Part shown: positions 35,922 through 45,043 of the stretch, piece after piece
How the letters are laid out: every line of letters begins with the position of its first letter
Position numbering within the stretch: position 1 is the stretch's first letter
Assembly: GCF_022095675.1 (NCBI RefSeq)
Contig: NZ_JAHYSG010000030.1
Coordinates: 1-64,000 of the forward strand
Origin: Dactylosporangium sp. AC04546
GTDB lineage: Bacteria > Actinomycetota > Actinomycetes > Mycobacteriales > Micromonosporaceae
DNA: 64,000 bases
Direction of reading: 5' to 3'
Notes under the pieces: generated by a model
Told to the model about the DNA's origin: nothing
Seen by the model: the letters and a program-made list of their open reading frames with translations, nothing else
Database searches by the model: none
Translations under genes and position numbers: made by a program

Positions 35922-36701
35922 TCAGTTGCGCGGGCCGGAGCCATTCTCTTGGGGTTTTGGCTCGTCCGGGGCGTCGCCGTTGCCCTCGGCCGGCTCCGGG
36001 ACGGTGGCCTCCGGCTGCGCGGACGTGTTGCTCGCGGGCTCGGGGGGCTCGACGTGGGTGCCCGGGTCGCCGAAGGTCGTGTCGTCGGCCGCGCGGGCCT
36101 CCTCGGCGATCTTGGTGGGTGCGGTCCAGTTGATCCGCGGCGGCTCGGCGAGGGGACGGCCGCCGAACTCGGCCAGCCACGCGGCGACCAGGGCCAGGTT
36201 TTCGCGCCAGCGCTGCTCGGGGATCGGCGGGAGGATGTCGTCCCACAGGGAGAGGAAGGTGCCCTGGAGTTGGAGGCGCCCATACGGCCGGGCGAGGAAC
36301 CACAGGTGGAGGTGGGCTGCGCCGTCGCCCCAGCGGTTCACGTGGACGCGCGCGACGCCGTCCAGCGAGCGGATCGCGCGCTCCAGGCGGACGGTCATCA
36401 CGCCGAGCTCGGCGGCGAGCATGTTCGGCAGGTCGCCCAGGTCGAGGTGCGAGCGTGATTCCAGGATGAGTACCGCCGGCAGGCCCGTCGGGCGGTCCAG
36501 GCTGCGGACGCGCCATCGGTCGCTGACCCAGATGTATGCCTCGTCGGGGGCGCCGCAGGCGCGGCACTCGGCGGGGTTGTCGCCGTGCCTCGGGGGCTCG
36601 ACCGGGACCGGGTCCAGGAGGCGCTTCACCCGGAGGTCACCCTCGAACGGGAACGTCGGCCAGTAGGTGAAGGCGGGCAACTGCTGCGGCGTATCGGGCA
36701 C
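35922..36701 (-). CDS. HIT-superfamily-like conserved protein
   Basis: The 259-residue product has an internal CRACG pair, a conserved LESRSHLDLGDLPNMLAAEL region and DGAAHLHLWFLARPYG, which resembles the HxHxH-type nucleotide-binding motif of HIT proteins. The last ~55 residues are acidic and Pro-rich and probably disordered. Its place between the acetyltransferase and parB suggests a conserved origin-linked gene. HIT assignment is by motif resemblance only, and no substrate can be given. Confidence 0.65.
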   Translation of the reverse strand: MPDTPQQLPAFTYWPTFPFEGDLRVKRLLDPVPVEPPRHGDNPAECRACGAPDEAYIWVSDRWRVRSLDRPTGLPAVLILESRSHLDLGDLPNMLAAELGVMTVRLERAIRSLDGVARVHVNRWGDGAAHLHLWFLARPYGRLQLQGTFLSLWDDILPPIPEQRWRENLALVAAWLAEFGGRPLAEPPRINWTAPTKIAEEARAADDTTFGDPGTHVEPPEPASNTSAQPEATVPEPAEGNGDAPDEPKPQENGSGPRN

Positions 36702-36812
36702 GTGCCGACCCTAGCTGAACGCGAGGCCGGTGTCCGCACCCCTGTGGATAACCCACTCGCGATAGGACAGCTGGCTCCGTCATCCACAGGGGTACGAGGC
36801 TCCTACCACGTC

Positions 36813-36826
36813 GTTTCACGTGAAAC
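36813..36826. promoter_or_regulatory. parS site 1
   Basis: A perfect GTTTCACGTGAAAC palindrome, the ParB-binding core, surrounded by DnaA boxes. Confidence 0.9.
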
Positions 36827-36902
36827 CGCCCGCCTGTGGATAACCCCTGTGGACAACCTTCCCCCAGAACCGTTCTCTCAAGATTTCTCCCAGACGCCAA
36901 AA

Positions 36903-36931
36903 GAGGCCGGACCCGTTCTGGATCCGGCCTC
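36903..36931 (-). terminator. Intrinsic terminator of parA-parB
   Basis: GAGGCCGGA and TCCGGCCTC form a 9-bp stem with an 11-nt loop. On the minus strand TTTTGG follows directly. It lies 16 bp after the parB stop. Confidence 0.8.
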
Positions 36932-36946
36932 TCGGGGGTTTTGGTG

Positions 36947-37951
36947 TCAGTCGCGGGCGTTGCCGCGCTGTTCCTCGACGCCGATGATGCCCACGATGCG
37001 CTCGAGGTCGTCGACGGTCGCGAACTCGATCGTGATGCGGCCCTTGCGGCGGCCGATGTCGACCTTCACCCGGGTGTCGAACCGGTCGGAGAGGCGGTCG
37101 GCCAAGTCGGACAGCGCCGGCGCGTGCGGCTTGGCGCGCCGCTGCGGTGACGCCGTCTTCTTCGGCGGGCCGTCGCTGACGGCGACCTGTACTGCCTCCT
37201 CGGTCGCGCGGACCGACAGGCCCTCCTTGACGATCCTCGCGGCGAGGTCCTCCTGCGCCTCCGCGCTGTCGAGGCCGAGCAGCGCTCGCGCATGGCCGGC
37301 CGAAAGCACGCCGGCGGCGACGCGGCGCTGGACCGGGGCCGGGAGGTTCAGCAGGCGGATCGTGTTCGAGATCTGCGGGCGGCTCCGGCCGATGCGGCGG
37401 GCGAGCTCCTCGTGCGTCGCGCCGAACTCGTCGAGCAGCTGCTGATAAGCGGCCGCCTCTTCGAGCGGGTTCAGGTTGGCGCGGTGGATGTTCTCCAGGA
37501 GCGCGTCGCGGAGCATCGCGTCGTCGCGCGTCTCACGGACGATCGCCGGAATGGCCTCCTTGCCGAGCGCCTGGGCGGCGCGCCAGCGGCGCTCGCCCAT
37601 CACGAGTTCGTACTTCTTGTCGTCGGTCTGCTCGGCGTCGCGCAGCTCGCGGACGACGATCGGCTGGAGGAAGCCGACCTCCTGGATCGAGGTCTTCAGC
37701 TCCTCGATGGCCTCCTCGTCGAAGACCTGCCGGGGCTGCTTCGGGTTGGGGACGATCGCGTCGACCGGGATCTCGGCGAAGCGGGCACCCGGCACCGGGG
37801 CGAGCGTGACTTCCGGAACTGGGAGGTCGGCCGGGGCCGGGGGTGTTGCGAGCGCGGTCGCGGTGCCCGCCGCGCCGTCGGCCGGCGCGGCGGCGGTTGG
37901 GATGAGGGCACCGAGCCCTCGCCCGAGACCTCCACGTCGGTTGGACTTCAT
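36947..37951 (-). CDS. parB: Chromosome-partitioning protein ParB
   Basis: The 334-residue CTPase clamp loads at parS and spreads along DNA. I start at the ATG ending at 37951 ([18 protein letters not shown]), with GGGAGGAG upstream and a 4-nt overlap with the parA stop. The N-terminal ParA-interacting peptide [10 protein letters not shown] is present. The CTP-binding domain contains [28 protein letters not shown] and [14 protein letters not shown]. The helix-turn-helix reads [19 protein letters not shown]. The C-terminal dimer domain ends the protein. It works with ParA and the five parS sites here. Confidence 0.96.
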   Translation of the reverse strand: MKSNRRGGLGRGLGALIPTAAAPADGAAGTATALATPPAPADLPVPEVTLAPVPGARFAEIPVDAIVPNPKQPRQVFDEEAIEELKTSIQEVGFLQPIVVRELRDAEQTDDKKYELVMGERRWRAAQALGKEAIPAIVRETRDDAMLRDALLENIHRANLNPLEEAAAYQQLLDEFGATHEELARRIGRSRPQISNTIRLLNLPAPVQRRVAAGVLSAGHARALLGLDSAEAQEDLAARIVKEGLSVRATEEAVQVAVSDGPPKKTASPQRRAKPHAPALSDLADRLSDRFDTRVKVDIGRRKGRITIEFATVDDLERIVGIIGVEEQRGNARD

Positions 37952-39291
37952 GCGACTCCTCCCACCTGCGCGCCTTGCGCACCGCGCAGCGCGATCTCCT
38001 GCGCCGCTTCGAAATAGCTGACCGCACCCCGGGATCCGGGGTCGTACGTCATGACCGACTGGCTGTAGCTGGGCGCCTCGGAGACGCGGACGTTGCGGGG
38101 GATGACGGCGTTGAGGCACTTGTCGCCGAAGTGGTTCCGCACGTCCTGCTCGACGAGGTCGGCGAGCCGGGTCCGCCGGTCGTACATCGTCAGGAGGACC
38201 GTCGAGATGTCGAGCTTCGGGTTGAGGTGGGACCGCACCAGCTCGATGTTGTTCGTCAGCGCCTGCACACCCTCGAGCGCGTAGTACTCACACTGGATCG
38301 GGATCAGGACCTCTTCGGCCGCCACGAGCGCGTTGACCGTGAGCAGGCCGAGCGACGGCGGGCAGTCGATGAAGATGTAGTCGTAGTCGGCGCCGCCGGC
38401 CTCGATGGCCCGCTTGAGCCGCGACTCGCGAGCGACCACCGACACGAGCTCGATCTCCGCGCCGGCGAGGTCGATCGTCGCCGGTACCGCCCACAGGTTC
38501 GGGATGCCCTCCACCTGTTGCGTGACCGCGTCAAGCGGGGCGCCATCGATCAGGCAGTCGTACACGTCCGGGACGCCGGAGTGGTGCGGCACGTTCAGTC
38601 CGGTGGAGGCGTTGCCCTGGGGGTCGAGATCAATCACTAGTACCCGGTTGCCGTGGAGCGCCAGGGCAACGGCGATGTTCACCGCCGTGGTGGTCTTGCC
38701 CACTCCACCCTTCTGGTTCGCTACGCACATTGTGCGCCGCCGTGGGGGGCGGGGCATTGTGATCTCCCCGCTCGGGTTGAGAATCTCCACGGCGCGCTTT
38801 GCCTCCTGTGCCAGCGGGGGGTCTTCGGTTTCACGTGAAACGTAGGCGTCTGTCATTGCGCCCTCGGTATCCGCGGTGACGACGGACGGATGAGGCCGGG
38901 GAGAGGGTGGGGTACGGCGATCGTCCCGCTCCTCCGGGTCGGCCTGAGGGGTATCGACTGGCGATGCTCCCCGGCCGTACACAGTACCGGTTGACCGATC
39001 GGGGCTCGGCGCACCGACGTGAAACTCCACCGTGCCTCCGCGTGTCGCTTGAGTCGGCCCCTGGGTCGCGGCTTGGGTCGGCCCCTGGGGCGTCCCTTGA
39101 GGTGTCCTCGGTCGGATCGGTTCCTGGGGTCGTGGGTTCTCGGCTCGCGGCTGGGGTACGCCTCTACTCGGCGGTCGGACGCCCCAGCCCTCCATTCCGG
39201 TTCCCGTTTCACGTGAAACGTGGCCGTCGCTGTGGTCGTCGCTGTTGTCGCGCACCATGTCAGTTCCGTCCCGCTCGTCCCGCTCATCCAT
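37948..39291 (-). CDS. parA: Chromosome-partitioning ATPase ParA with long N-terminal extension
   Basis: The Walker-type ATPase segregates origins. The core (last ~265 residues) has the deviant Walker [38 protein letters not shown] and [17 protein letters not shown]. The start is uncertain. ATG 38856 has GAGGG 5 nt upstream and gives about 302 residues. The frame stays open, with ATGs at 39258 and 39291, giving about 447 residues. The extension is Pro/Gln/Arg-rich and disordered, with [18 protein letters not shown] repeats. Both HVSRET and YVSRET in this region are encoded by parS sites, as in Streptomyces ParA. Confidence 0.88.
   Translation of the reverse strand: MDERDERDGTDMVRDNSDDHSDGHVSRETGTGMEGWGVRPPSRGVPQPRAENPRPQEPIRPRTPQGTPQGPTQAATQGPTQATRGGTVEFHVGAPSPDRSTGTVYGRGASPVDTPQADPEERDDRRTPPSPRPHPSVVTADTEGAMTDAYVSRETEDPPLAQEAKRAVEILNPSGEITMPRPPRRRTMCVANQKGGVGKTTTAVNIAVALALHGNRVLVIDLDPQGNASTGLNVPHHSGVPDVYDCLIDGAPLDAVTQQVEGIPNLWAVPATIDLAGAEIELVSVVARESRLKRAIEAGGADYDYIFIDCPPSLGLLTVNALVAAEEVLIPIQCEYYALEGVQALTNNIELVRSHLNPKLDISTVLLTMYDRRTRLADLVEQDVRNHFGDKCLNAVIPRNVRVSEAPSYSQSVMTYDPGSRGAVSYFEAAQEIALRGAQGAQVGGVA
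38828..38841. promoter_or_regulatory. parS site 2, inside parA
   Basis: A perfect GTTTCACGTGAAAC lies in the parA reading frame and encodes the VSRET motif just after the alternative start at 38856. Confidence 0.9.
39206..39219. promoter_or_regulatory. parS site 3, inside the parA 5' extension
   Basis: A perfect GTTTCACGTGAAAC, again read as VSRET in the parA frame. Confidence 0.9.
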
Positions 39292-39529
39292 CGCCGCCAC
39301 GGTCGCCGCCGTAGTAAGAATGGCGCGCGGCCAGCCTACGGCGCTTCGCCGAGTGGAGCCATGACTATCGGGCGCGTCGTTGGTCTTGTCACCCCGAGTC
39401 GTGCGCCAAAAGACCAGAAATCCGTCAACTCGGCGGAGGAGCCCGCCGAGGCGCTGTATCGGCGACATCGGCCACCCGATGCCGACGCTTCTTGCGTACT
39501 GCACTTACTTTCCCCCGTTGTTCTTATTG

Positions 39530-40204
39530 CTATTCGCGTCTGGCCTTCTTCTTCTTTGCTTGGACCTGCCGTTCCCGAACGACCTCGACCACGGTGGTGG
39601 GTTCGGCGAGGAGGCCGTCCCCGCAGAGGTGGACCACGGGCGCGCCGGCGCCGAGACGCTCAAGGGCGGCCGCGTGTTCCTCGATCTCGGCCGCGGCGGA
39701 GGAGCCCTTGAGGGCGAGCAGTCGGCCACCAACGGCGGCGAGGGGGAGACACCAGCCGGCGAGCCGGTCGAGCGGGGCGACCGCTCGGGCGGTGACGATG
39801 TCGGCCGGGTCGAGCCGGCCGATGCACTCCTCGGCGCGGGCCCGGACCACGGTGGTCGTCAGGCCGAGCTTCGCCACCGCTTCGTCGAGGAAAGCGGTAC
39901 GCCGGGCGAGCGGCTCGACCAGCGTGACGGTGAGGTCGGGGCGAGCCACTGCGAGCACCATGCCGGGAAGGCCGGCTCCGGAGCCGACGTCTACGACCGA
40001 GGCCCCCGAAGGAATGAGGTCGGCGACCGCGGCGCAGTTGAGGAGGTGGCGCTCCCAGATCCGGGGGGCTTCGCGCGGGCCGATGAGGCCGCGGAGCACG
40101 CCGTCGGTGATGAGGAGTTGGGCGTACTCCTGGGCTAGGTCCAATCGCGGGCCGAAGAGTTTGTCGGCGGCGGGGTGGAGGTCTTGGGGTACTGCGCCGG
40201 TCAT
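39530..40204 (-). CDS. rsmG: 16S rRNA (guanine(527)-N7)-methyltransferase
   Basis: The 224-residue SAM-dependent enzyme methylates G527 of 16S rRNA. The SAM motif is [20 protein letters not shown] (about 69-88). Other signatures are [14 protein letters not shown] and [20 protein letters not shown]. The C-terminus is unusually Lys-rich (KKKKARRE). Loss-of-function alleles give low-level streptomycin resistance in other bacteria. It lies upstream of parA on the same strand. Confidence 0.95.
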   Translation of the reverse strand: MTGAVPQDLHPAADKLFGPRLDLAQEYAQLLITDGVLRGLIGPREAPRIWERHLLNCAAVADLIPSGASVVDVGSGAGLPGMVLAVARPDLTVTLVEPLARRTAFLDEAVAKLGLTTTVVRARAEECIGRLDPADIVTARAVAPLDRLAGWCLPLAAVGGRLLALKGSSAAAEIEEHAAALERLGAGAPVVHLCGDGLLAEPTTVVEVVRERQVQAKKKKARRE

Positions 40205-40300
40205 CGGTCAAGCAAACCACGTCTGGGCGCGGTCGCTGGCGGGCGGTGGGACGCTGCCACTCCATCGGGCCGGGTTCGGGTCCGTCCGTCTGTTGGGGGC

Positions 40301-40320
40301 GCTGTTTCACGTGAAACAGC
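40301..40320. promoter_or_regulatory. parS site 4 (extended 20-bp palindrome)
   Basis: GCTGTTTCACGTGAAACAGC is a perfect 20-bp palindrome containing the full 16-bp parS consensus. It is the best of the five sites and the only one clearly intergenic without overlap with other signals. Confidence 0.95.
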
Positions 40321-42565
40321 GGGGCTCGGTTGGGTTCCACGGCATGTTGTCGCGAGTGGGGCACGGGCATCCCGACGGAGGTGATGGGGTCGGCTGGATC
40401 GGGCTCGGTCGGTTCGGGCTCGGCTGGTTGGGGGCTCGGCTGGCTCGTGGGATCGTCGACGTCCGCCGGTGGATTTCTCGACTGCGGGTCTCCGCCCGCC
40501 GGGCGACCCACCTCCCGCGCCGCCGTGACGACGAGACGGTCGGGGTCGGTCGTACGCGTGGCTCGGGTTCGGGCCGGGCGGCCAGCTTCGGCTGGCTCGG
40601 CTTCGGCTTCGGCAGGGGCGAGCATCCAACAATGAGCACGGTCGGCGGGCGCGGCTTCTCGGCGAGGGCGTGGAGCGCAATGTCGGCTCGAGGCTCGATG
40701 GCCTCCGCCTCGACCTCGACGGCCTCGACGCGCCGTGGGCTGGATCCCGCGCGGCCGACGTTGCCGGGACTGTTCGTCAGGCCGGTCCGCCACCGTCGTG
40801 GTCGGGGGCTCCCAGGGGCAGGGTGGTCTTTCTTTCTCGGCAGAGGCGGGAGGGTCTTCGTGGCGTTGGATCGCGTCCAAGCGAGGCCGCTGAGCAAAGT
40901 GATGGGGTGGTCGGTTCAGGGCTCTGCGATCCGGGACGACGCGGCTGGCAATGTGCGCTTCGGGCCCATGCGGTCGGCGTTGTCGCATCTAGCACTTCAG
41001 TCCGGGATCGAGTGGGTCAGGACGCAACTCGGTCCGAGGTTGCGCGGTCCGCGGTCCGCGGTCTGGGCGGTGGCCGTACAGATAGAAGCCCCGTCGCCGT
41101 CAGGACCGTACGCGCGGTGGGGCTCGACTGGCAGGCGCAGCTGCCTCCAACCGGCCTCGCGAAACCCGCCAGCCCGGGCGTCGCTGAACGCGGCTGGGGA
41201 CCACCACGCGCACCGCTCTCTCAGGTGCCGCCCGAAGCCGCCGCCCATCGTGCGCGCCAGCCAATCGGCCGACCGTCTCCCATCGCCCGGGTCGTCGCCC
41301 ATGTACACGACCGCTCAATCACACCGCCGCTCGCTCACACCGTCGTCGGTCTCTCCGGCGCGCCGCCCGATCCGGCCCCCATTCCGCGTACACCGCCGCC
41401 TGTGCACACCTGCCTTAGCGTGCCGCTCCCACGGACATGGCCGCCCACGCATGCCCCCCACCCGCACGCGTCGACATCGTGCGCCGTCGGTCGATCGTCG
41501 GGATCGCAGGAGCTTCGACGGACGGGTTCAACGCCGAATCGAGTTCCCCGCGCCGCGAGGCGTGCAGGGAGCAATCGCAGAGAAGAGAGTCCCCCTCAGC
41601 GGAGCGTCGGTCTGGGTGTCCGCATGGTGCAGGCACACCCCTATCCAATTTCGCCGCTGCTCCAATTCGCCGCTGCGCCGGGGCAGAGTCGGCGCTGGCC
41701 GCCGATGACCGCGACGACGCTCGGGCCCAGCCGGCTCTCCAACCCCGAAGCCGCCAGCCGGCAATGCACATATCTGCGGCAGCCCCGAGACCGGGCCGGG
41801 CATCGGCCAGGGCACTGACCCCGACTACGGCCGATCGAATTGGCCGCTAGCTGGCTTGGGGGTCTGCCATTACGACTCGCTCCCGCGGCGCCGGTGCCTG
41901 AGCGGGCTACGTCAGTTCGCGGACCGACGTCGCGGCCAGGTCCCCGAAGGCGTGCTCGCTCGGTCGCCATCTGCAGGCATCCGCAGAGTCCGGGTTGCCG
42001 ACCGGTCTCGGTGCACAGTGCAAAGGGGCACGTCCGTCGGCAGCGATTCAGCTGCGCTCGTTCGAGCCGGGCTTCGCCGGCCACCCGTTGGGGGTAAGCA
42101 CACGGCCCTGCTACCGCTGTCGTACCCGTAGCACAAGACCTCGGCGTTTCGCCGATTCGACCCAGGAGGCGGAGCTCGGATCGAGACACTGGCGGCGAGC
42201 GGGAGCCCGCCCGCCGCCGCTCCCGCCCCCGCTCATTAGCGGCTGAGCCCGGTCAACAAGCGGAGCGGCCACTAGCCACTGATCTCAGCGGCTGCCCTCG
42301 CCAACAACCAACCAGCACCACAGACCACAGACCACCGCTGCCGATGCATCGTTACTGCCCCGATCACCACGCCATCGCCGACATCGGTAGCGCCGCTGAC
42401 AGTGCCGCCACAGGACGCCACCGTCGGCAGGCACCATCGCCATGGAACGTCCGCTTCCGTCTCGGTCGCGTTCGAAAATGCCGGCCACTGTCGCCACCAC
42501 GGACCACCGATCCCCGCCAAGCCCCTGTCGCCCTGGCGGGGGCGACGCCGAGCTACTGACCACCG

Positions 42566-42656
42566 CCCGTCGCCGCGGCTTGGGCTACCGCCACCGCCTG
42601 TCGCCCCGGCTTGGCCATCATCGCCGCCTGTCGCCGCGGCTCGGGCGTCGTCGCCG
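42566..42656 (-). repeat. Imperfect ~30-bp tandem repeat, three units
   Basis: On the minus strand, three adjacent units share the core AAGCCGSGGCGACRGGCGG (units beginning near 42656, 42626 and 42596). Flanking sequence to about 42400 has weaker copies. The core resembles the units of the oriC array at 49451-49725. Confidence 0.6.
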
Positions 42657-42852
42657 CTGAACATCTTCGCCTCCGAAGAGCTTCGGCGCCGAACACCATC
42701 GCCAAGCACCGCCACCGAAACGCCGCCACTCAACAAGGTCGCCTTCGCGGTCACCATCGCCGTCGCTGCGCCGACCCCACCCGGTCCTCGTCGGCGAAGA
42801 CAGAGCCGCCGGGTGCTCGACCCCCAAAGGGCCGGGCGCCCGACGGCTCGAT

Positions 42853-42866
42853 GTTTCACGTGAAAC
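42853..42866. promoter_or_regulatory. parS site 5, spanning the folD stop codon
   Basis: A perfect GTTTCACGTGAAAC whose TTC-ACG-TGA (minus strand) encodes the last two residues and the stop codon of folD. Confidence 0.9.
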
Positions 42867-43740
42867 GGCGCTCGGCGGCGGTGATGGCGTTGCGGAAGAG
42901 CATGGCCACCGTTGTTGGGCCTACGCCGCCCACCCGAGGGGTAATGGCGCCGGCCACCGTGGCGCATTCCTCGGCTACGTCAGGGAGGAGGCGGCGGCCC
43001 TCGTAGCGGACGCCGCCGCCGACGACCACGGCGCCGGGCTTGACGTGTTCGGGTTGGATGATGCCCGGTACGCCGGCCGCGGCGATGAGGATGTCGGCGC
43101 GCTGGGTGTACCGGGGCCAGTCCGGGACCCCAGTGTGGACGACCGTCACGGCGGCGTTGGCCGTCGGGCGCTTCTGAGCCAGGAGCATCGCCAGCGGGCG
43201 GCCTAGGGTGGCGCCGCGGCCCAGGATTACGACCTCGCGGCCGCTCACCGGGATCTCGTAGTGAGCCAGCAGCGCCTCGATGCCCGCAGGCGTGCAGGGG
43301 AGCGGACCGGGCATGCCGGCGGCCAGGCGGCCGAGGTTCAGCGGGTGCATGCCGTCGACGTCCTTGTCGGGGTCGACTCGCTGCAGGGCGGCGTCGTAGT
43401 CGAGGTGCTGCGGGGTCGGGTACTGGATCAGCAGCGCGTGGACGTCCGGGTCCGCGTTGAAGGCGTCGATCACCGCGTGGAGGTCGGCCTGGGTGGCGCT
43501 CGCCGGCAGGTGCTCGTGCGGGGAGGCGAAGCCGAGCTCGGCGGCCTGGCGCTGCTTGATCCGGATGTACCCGGCGCTCGCATCGTCGTCGCCCACCAGG
43601 ATCGTGGCGAGTGACGGCGTCACGCCGCGGGCGCGGAGGGCCGCCACTCGAGTGGCGACGTCCGCCAGGATGCTCTCGGCGACCGGGGCGCCGGGCAGCA
43701 GACGGGCGGTAGAGAGGTCGACGGATGCAGTCGGCGACAT
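42856..43740 (-). CDS. folD: Methylenetetrahydrofolate dehydrogenase/cyclohydrolase
   Basis: The 294-residue bifunctional enzyme interconverts methylene-, methenyl- and formyl-tetrahydrofolate with NADP. The catalytic YxxxK is YIRIK (about 59). HALLIQYPTPQHLD, DPDKDVDGMHPLN, VVILGRGATLGRPLAMLL and VGGVGPTTVAM are family motifs. I start at ATG 43740 with GAGGAG upstream; the GTG at 43758 lies within that site. The C-terminal motif PRVGGVGPTT departs slightly from the usual PGGVGPMT. Its location in the origin block is unusual, and a parS site forms its last codons. Confidence 0.9.
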   Translation of the reverse strand: MSPTASVDLSTARLLPGAPVAESILADVATRVAALRARGVTPSLATILVGDDDASAGYIRIKQRQAAELGFASPHEHLPASATQADLHAVIDAFNADPDVHALLIQYPTPQHLDYDAALQRVDPDKDVDGMHPLNLGRLAAGMPGPLPCTPAGIEALLAHYEIPVSGREVVILGRGATLGRPLAMLLAQKRPTANAAVTVVHTGVPDWPRYTQRADILIAAAGVPGIIQPEHVKPGAVVVGGGVRYEGRRLLPDVAEECATVAGAITPRVGGVGPTTVAMLFRNAITAAERRFT

Positions 43741-44277
43741 AGGCGCACAGCTCCTCACGGATCGCGGAAGCCCAGGCGGTCGACTCCCGCGAACGGAGCT
43801 CCCCGATGGTTGCCCATCCTTTGGTGCCGCCAGTCGCGTCTGTCACCAGTATGCCCGAGATGCACCTCAGAAGCCGAACCACCGCGGAGGGAAGCCTCCA
43901 CTATCGGCACCGCGAAACGGCGGTCAGGAGGGAACGGCAGACGCGGGCGAGGCGCGAGGCGAGGGCGAGGGCCGAGGAGAGGAAGGAGGGGAGGGCAAAG
44001 GAAGCCGGAAGTTAGGGCTGCGGGGCACGGGCACGGAAGCAGGACGGAAGCAAGGCGGAAGCTCGGCGAAGCTGGGAGCGAACGTGGCGGGAACGCGGGA
44101 GGGCGCAGGGCCGTGGGACGTCACTGCACGGAACGGAGAGCGAAGTCGGGGAGGCACCCGGCAACGCGCACCGAGCCATGCCAACACATGCCGACAGCAC
44201 AGTGCGCCGAAATACAAACGTCCCCGGCTCCCGAGCACGAAGCTCGGGGACCGGGGACGCTGAGGTACCGGAAAAGA
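43741..44277. other. folD-jag spacer with a polypurine tract
   Basis: This holds the folD leader at the left, a strongly strand-biased G/A-rich stretch (about 43920-44100 on the plus strand) and the jag terminator. No gene is supported: open frames are the Gly/Glu/Arg reading of the purine tract or its Pro/Ser antisense. Confidence 0.55.
44218..44259 (-). terminator. Intrinsic terminator of the rpmH-jag operon
   Basis: Two 18-nt arms match at 16 positions (CGTCCCCGG...GAGC) around a short loop. On the minus strand the stem is followed by TTTGTATTT. It lies about 20 bp after the jag stop. Confidence 0.8.
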
Positions 44278-44928
44278 TCAGGCGGTCGGGCGAACGACAA
44301 TCCGCCGCGAGGGCTCCACGCCCTCCGACTCGCTCTCCACGCCCGGGAGAGCGTTGATCACGTCGTGCACGCACTTGCGCTCGAACGCGCTCATCGGCTC
44401 CAGGCGGACGGCCTCGCCGTACTCCTTCACCTTCTCCGCGGCGTTCTTGGCGATCGCGCCGAGCTCCTTGCGGCGCAGCGCGCGGTAGCCGCCGACGTCG
44501 AGGAGCAGGCGGCTCGGGGTGCCGGTCTGCCGGAAGACCGCGAGCCGGCTCAGCTCCTGCAGCGCCTCCAGCGTGGCGCCGCGCTGGCCGACCAGAGCCT
44601 GAAGGCGGCGGCCGTCGCCGCCCTCGACGACCTCGACCACCGGGCGGCCACCGACCACCAGCTCGTCGATGTCGCCGTCGTAGTCGAGGATGTCCAGCAG
44701 GCCCTCGACGTAGTCTGCCGCGATCTCGCTCTCCCGGAACAGGTCGGCCGCAGCCTTGCCGCCGCCGCCGGAAGCCGGCGCCTCATCCGCCTCATCCGCC
44801 TCGTCCTCGGCGTCGTCGGCGTCCTCGTCAGCAGCGTCGAGGTTGGCCTTCTGGTCCAACTCCTCGTCGGCCTCGCTCTCGGTGTCGCGCGCGTCGAGAT
44901 CACTGGTGGTGTCGGTCACGAAACTCAT
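44278..44928 (-). CDS. jag: Jag/KhpB-family RNA-binding protein
   Basis: The 216-residue product has a very acidic N-terminal tail (about 1-55), a KH-like domain (about 70-145; LQALVGQRGATLEALQELSR) and a C-terminal R3H domain with MSAFERKCVHDVINAL. Such proteins bind RNA and influence cell division and envelope growth. The gene follows yidC on the same strand, as in most actinobacteria and firmicutes. Confidence 0.92.
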   Translation of the reverse strand: MSFVTDTTSDLDARDTESEADEELDQKANLDAADEDADDAEDEADEADEAPASGGGGKAAADLFRESEIAADYVEGLLDILDYDGDIDELVVGGRPVVEVVEGGDGRRLQALVGQRGATLEALQELSRLAVFRQTGTPSRLLLDVGGYRALRRKELGAIAKNAAEKVKEYGEAVRLEPMSAFERKCVHDVINALPGVESESEGVEPSRRIVVRPTA

Positions 44929-45043
44929 CTCCGCTTGCTAGGGGCGCCGAGGCGCCGTCACAGGTCGTCGGTGAGGGGTGGTGGTACCGCAGGGAGCGCC
45001 GCCCGCCGGGCCGCATTGGAGGGATGGGCCCGGCCGCGTCGCG

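Larger units (their letters stand above)
36702..36946. promoter_or_regulatory. DnaA-box cluster B with embedded parS
   Basis: Perfect boxes TGTGGATAA (36743, 36835) and TGTGGACAA (36848), plus TCATCCACA (36780), lie within 114 bp. A parS site (36813-36826) lies between the second and third. The interval also contains the parB terminator and presumably the promoter of the HIT-like gene. Confidence 0.7.
40205..42855. other. 2.65-kb gene-free interval between rsmG and folD
   Basis: Several long open frames exist on both strands, but they overlap each other, are Arg/Pro/Ser/Gly-rich, have no family motifs and no ribosome-binding sites. I therefore see no supported gene. It contains parS 4, parS 5 at its right edge and ~30-bp degenerate repeats at about 42400-42660 related to those at oriC. 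Most actinobacteria have rsmG next to jag, so this block with folD interrupts a conserved order. Confidence 0.6.

Noticed and set aside
39492..41708. A long plus-strand open frame across rsmG antisense and the rsmG-folD gap
   Set aside because: It starts opposite rsmG, is Ser/Arg/Pro-rich, overlaps equally long frames on both strands and has no motif or ribosome-binding site.
42272..42967. A minus-strand open frame overlapping the 3' end of folD
   Set aside because: It is held open by the ~30-bp G/C repeats, with Gly/Asp/Arg-rich low-complexity translation.
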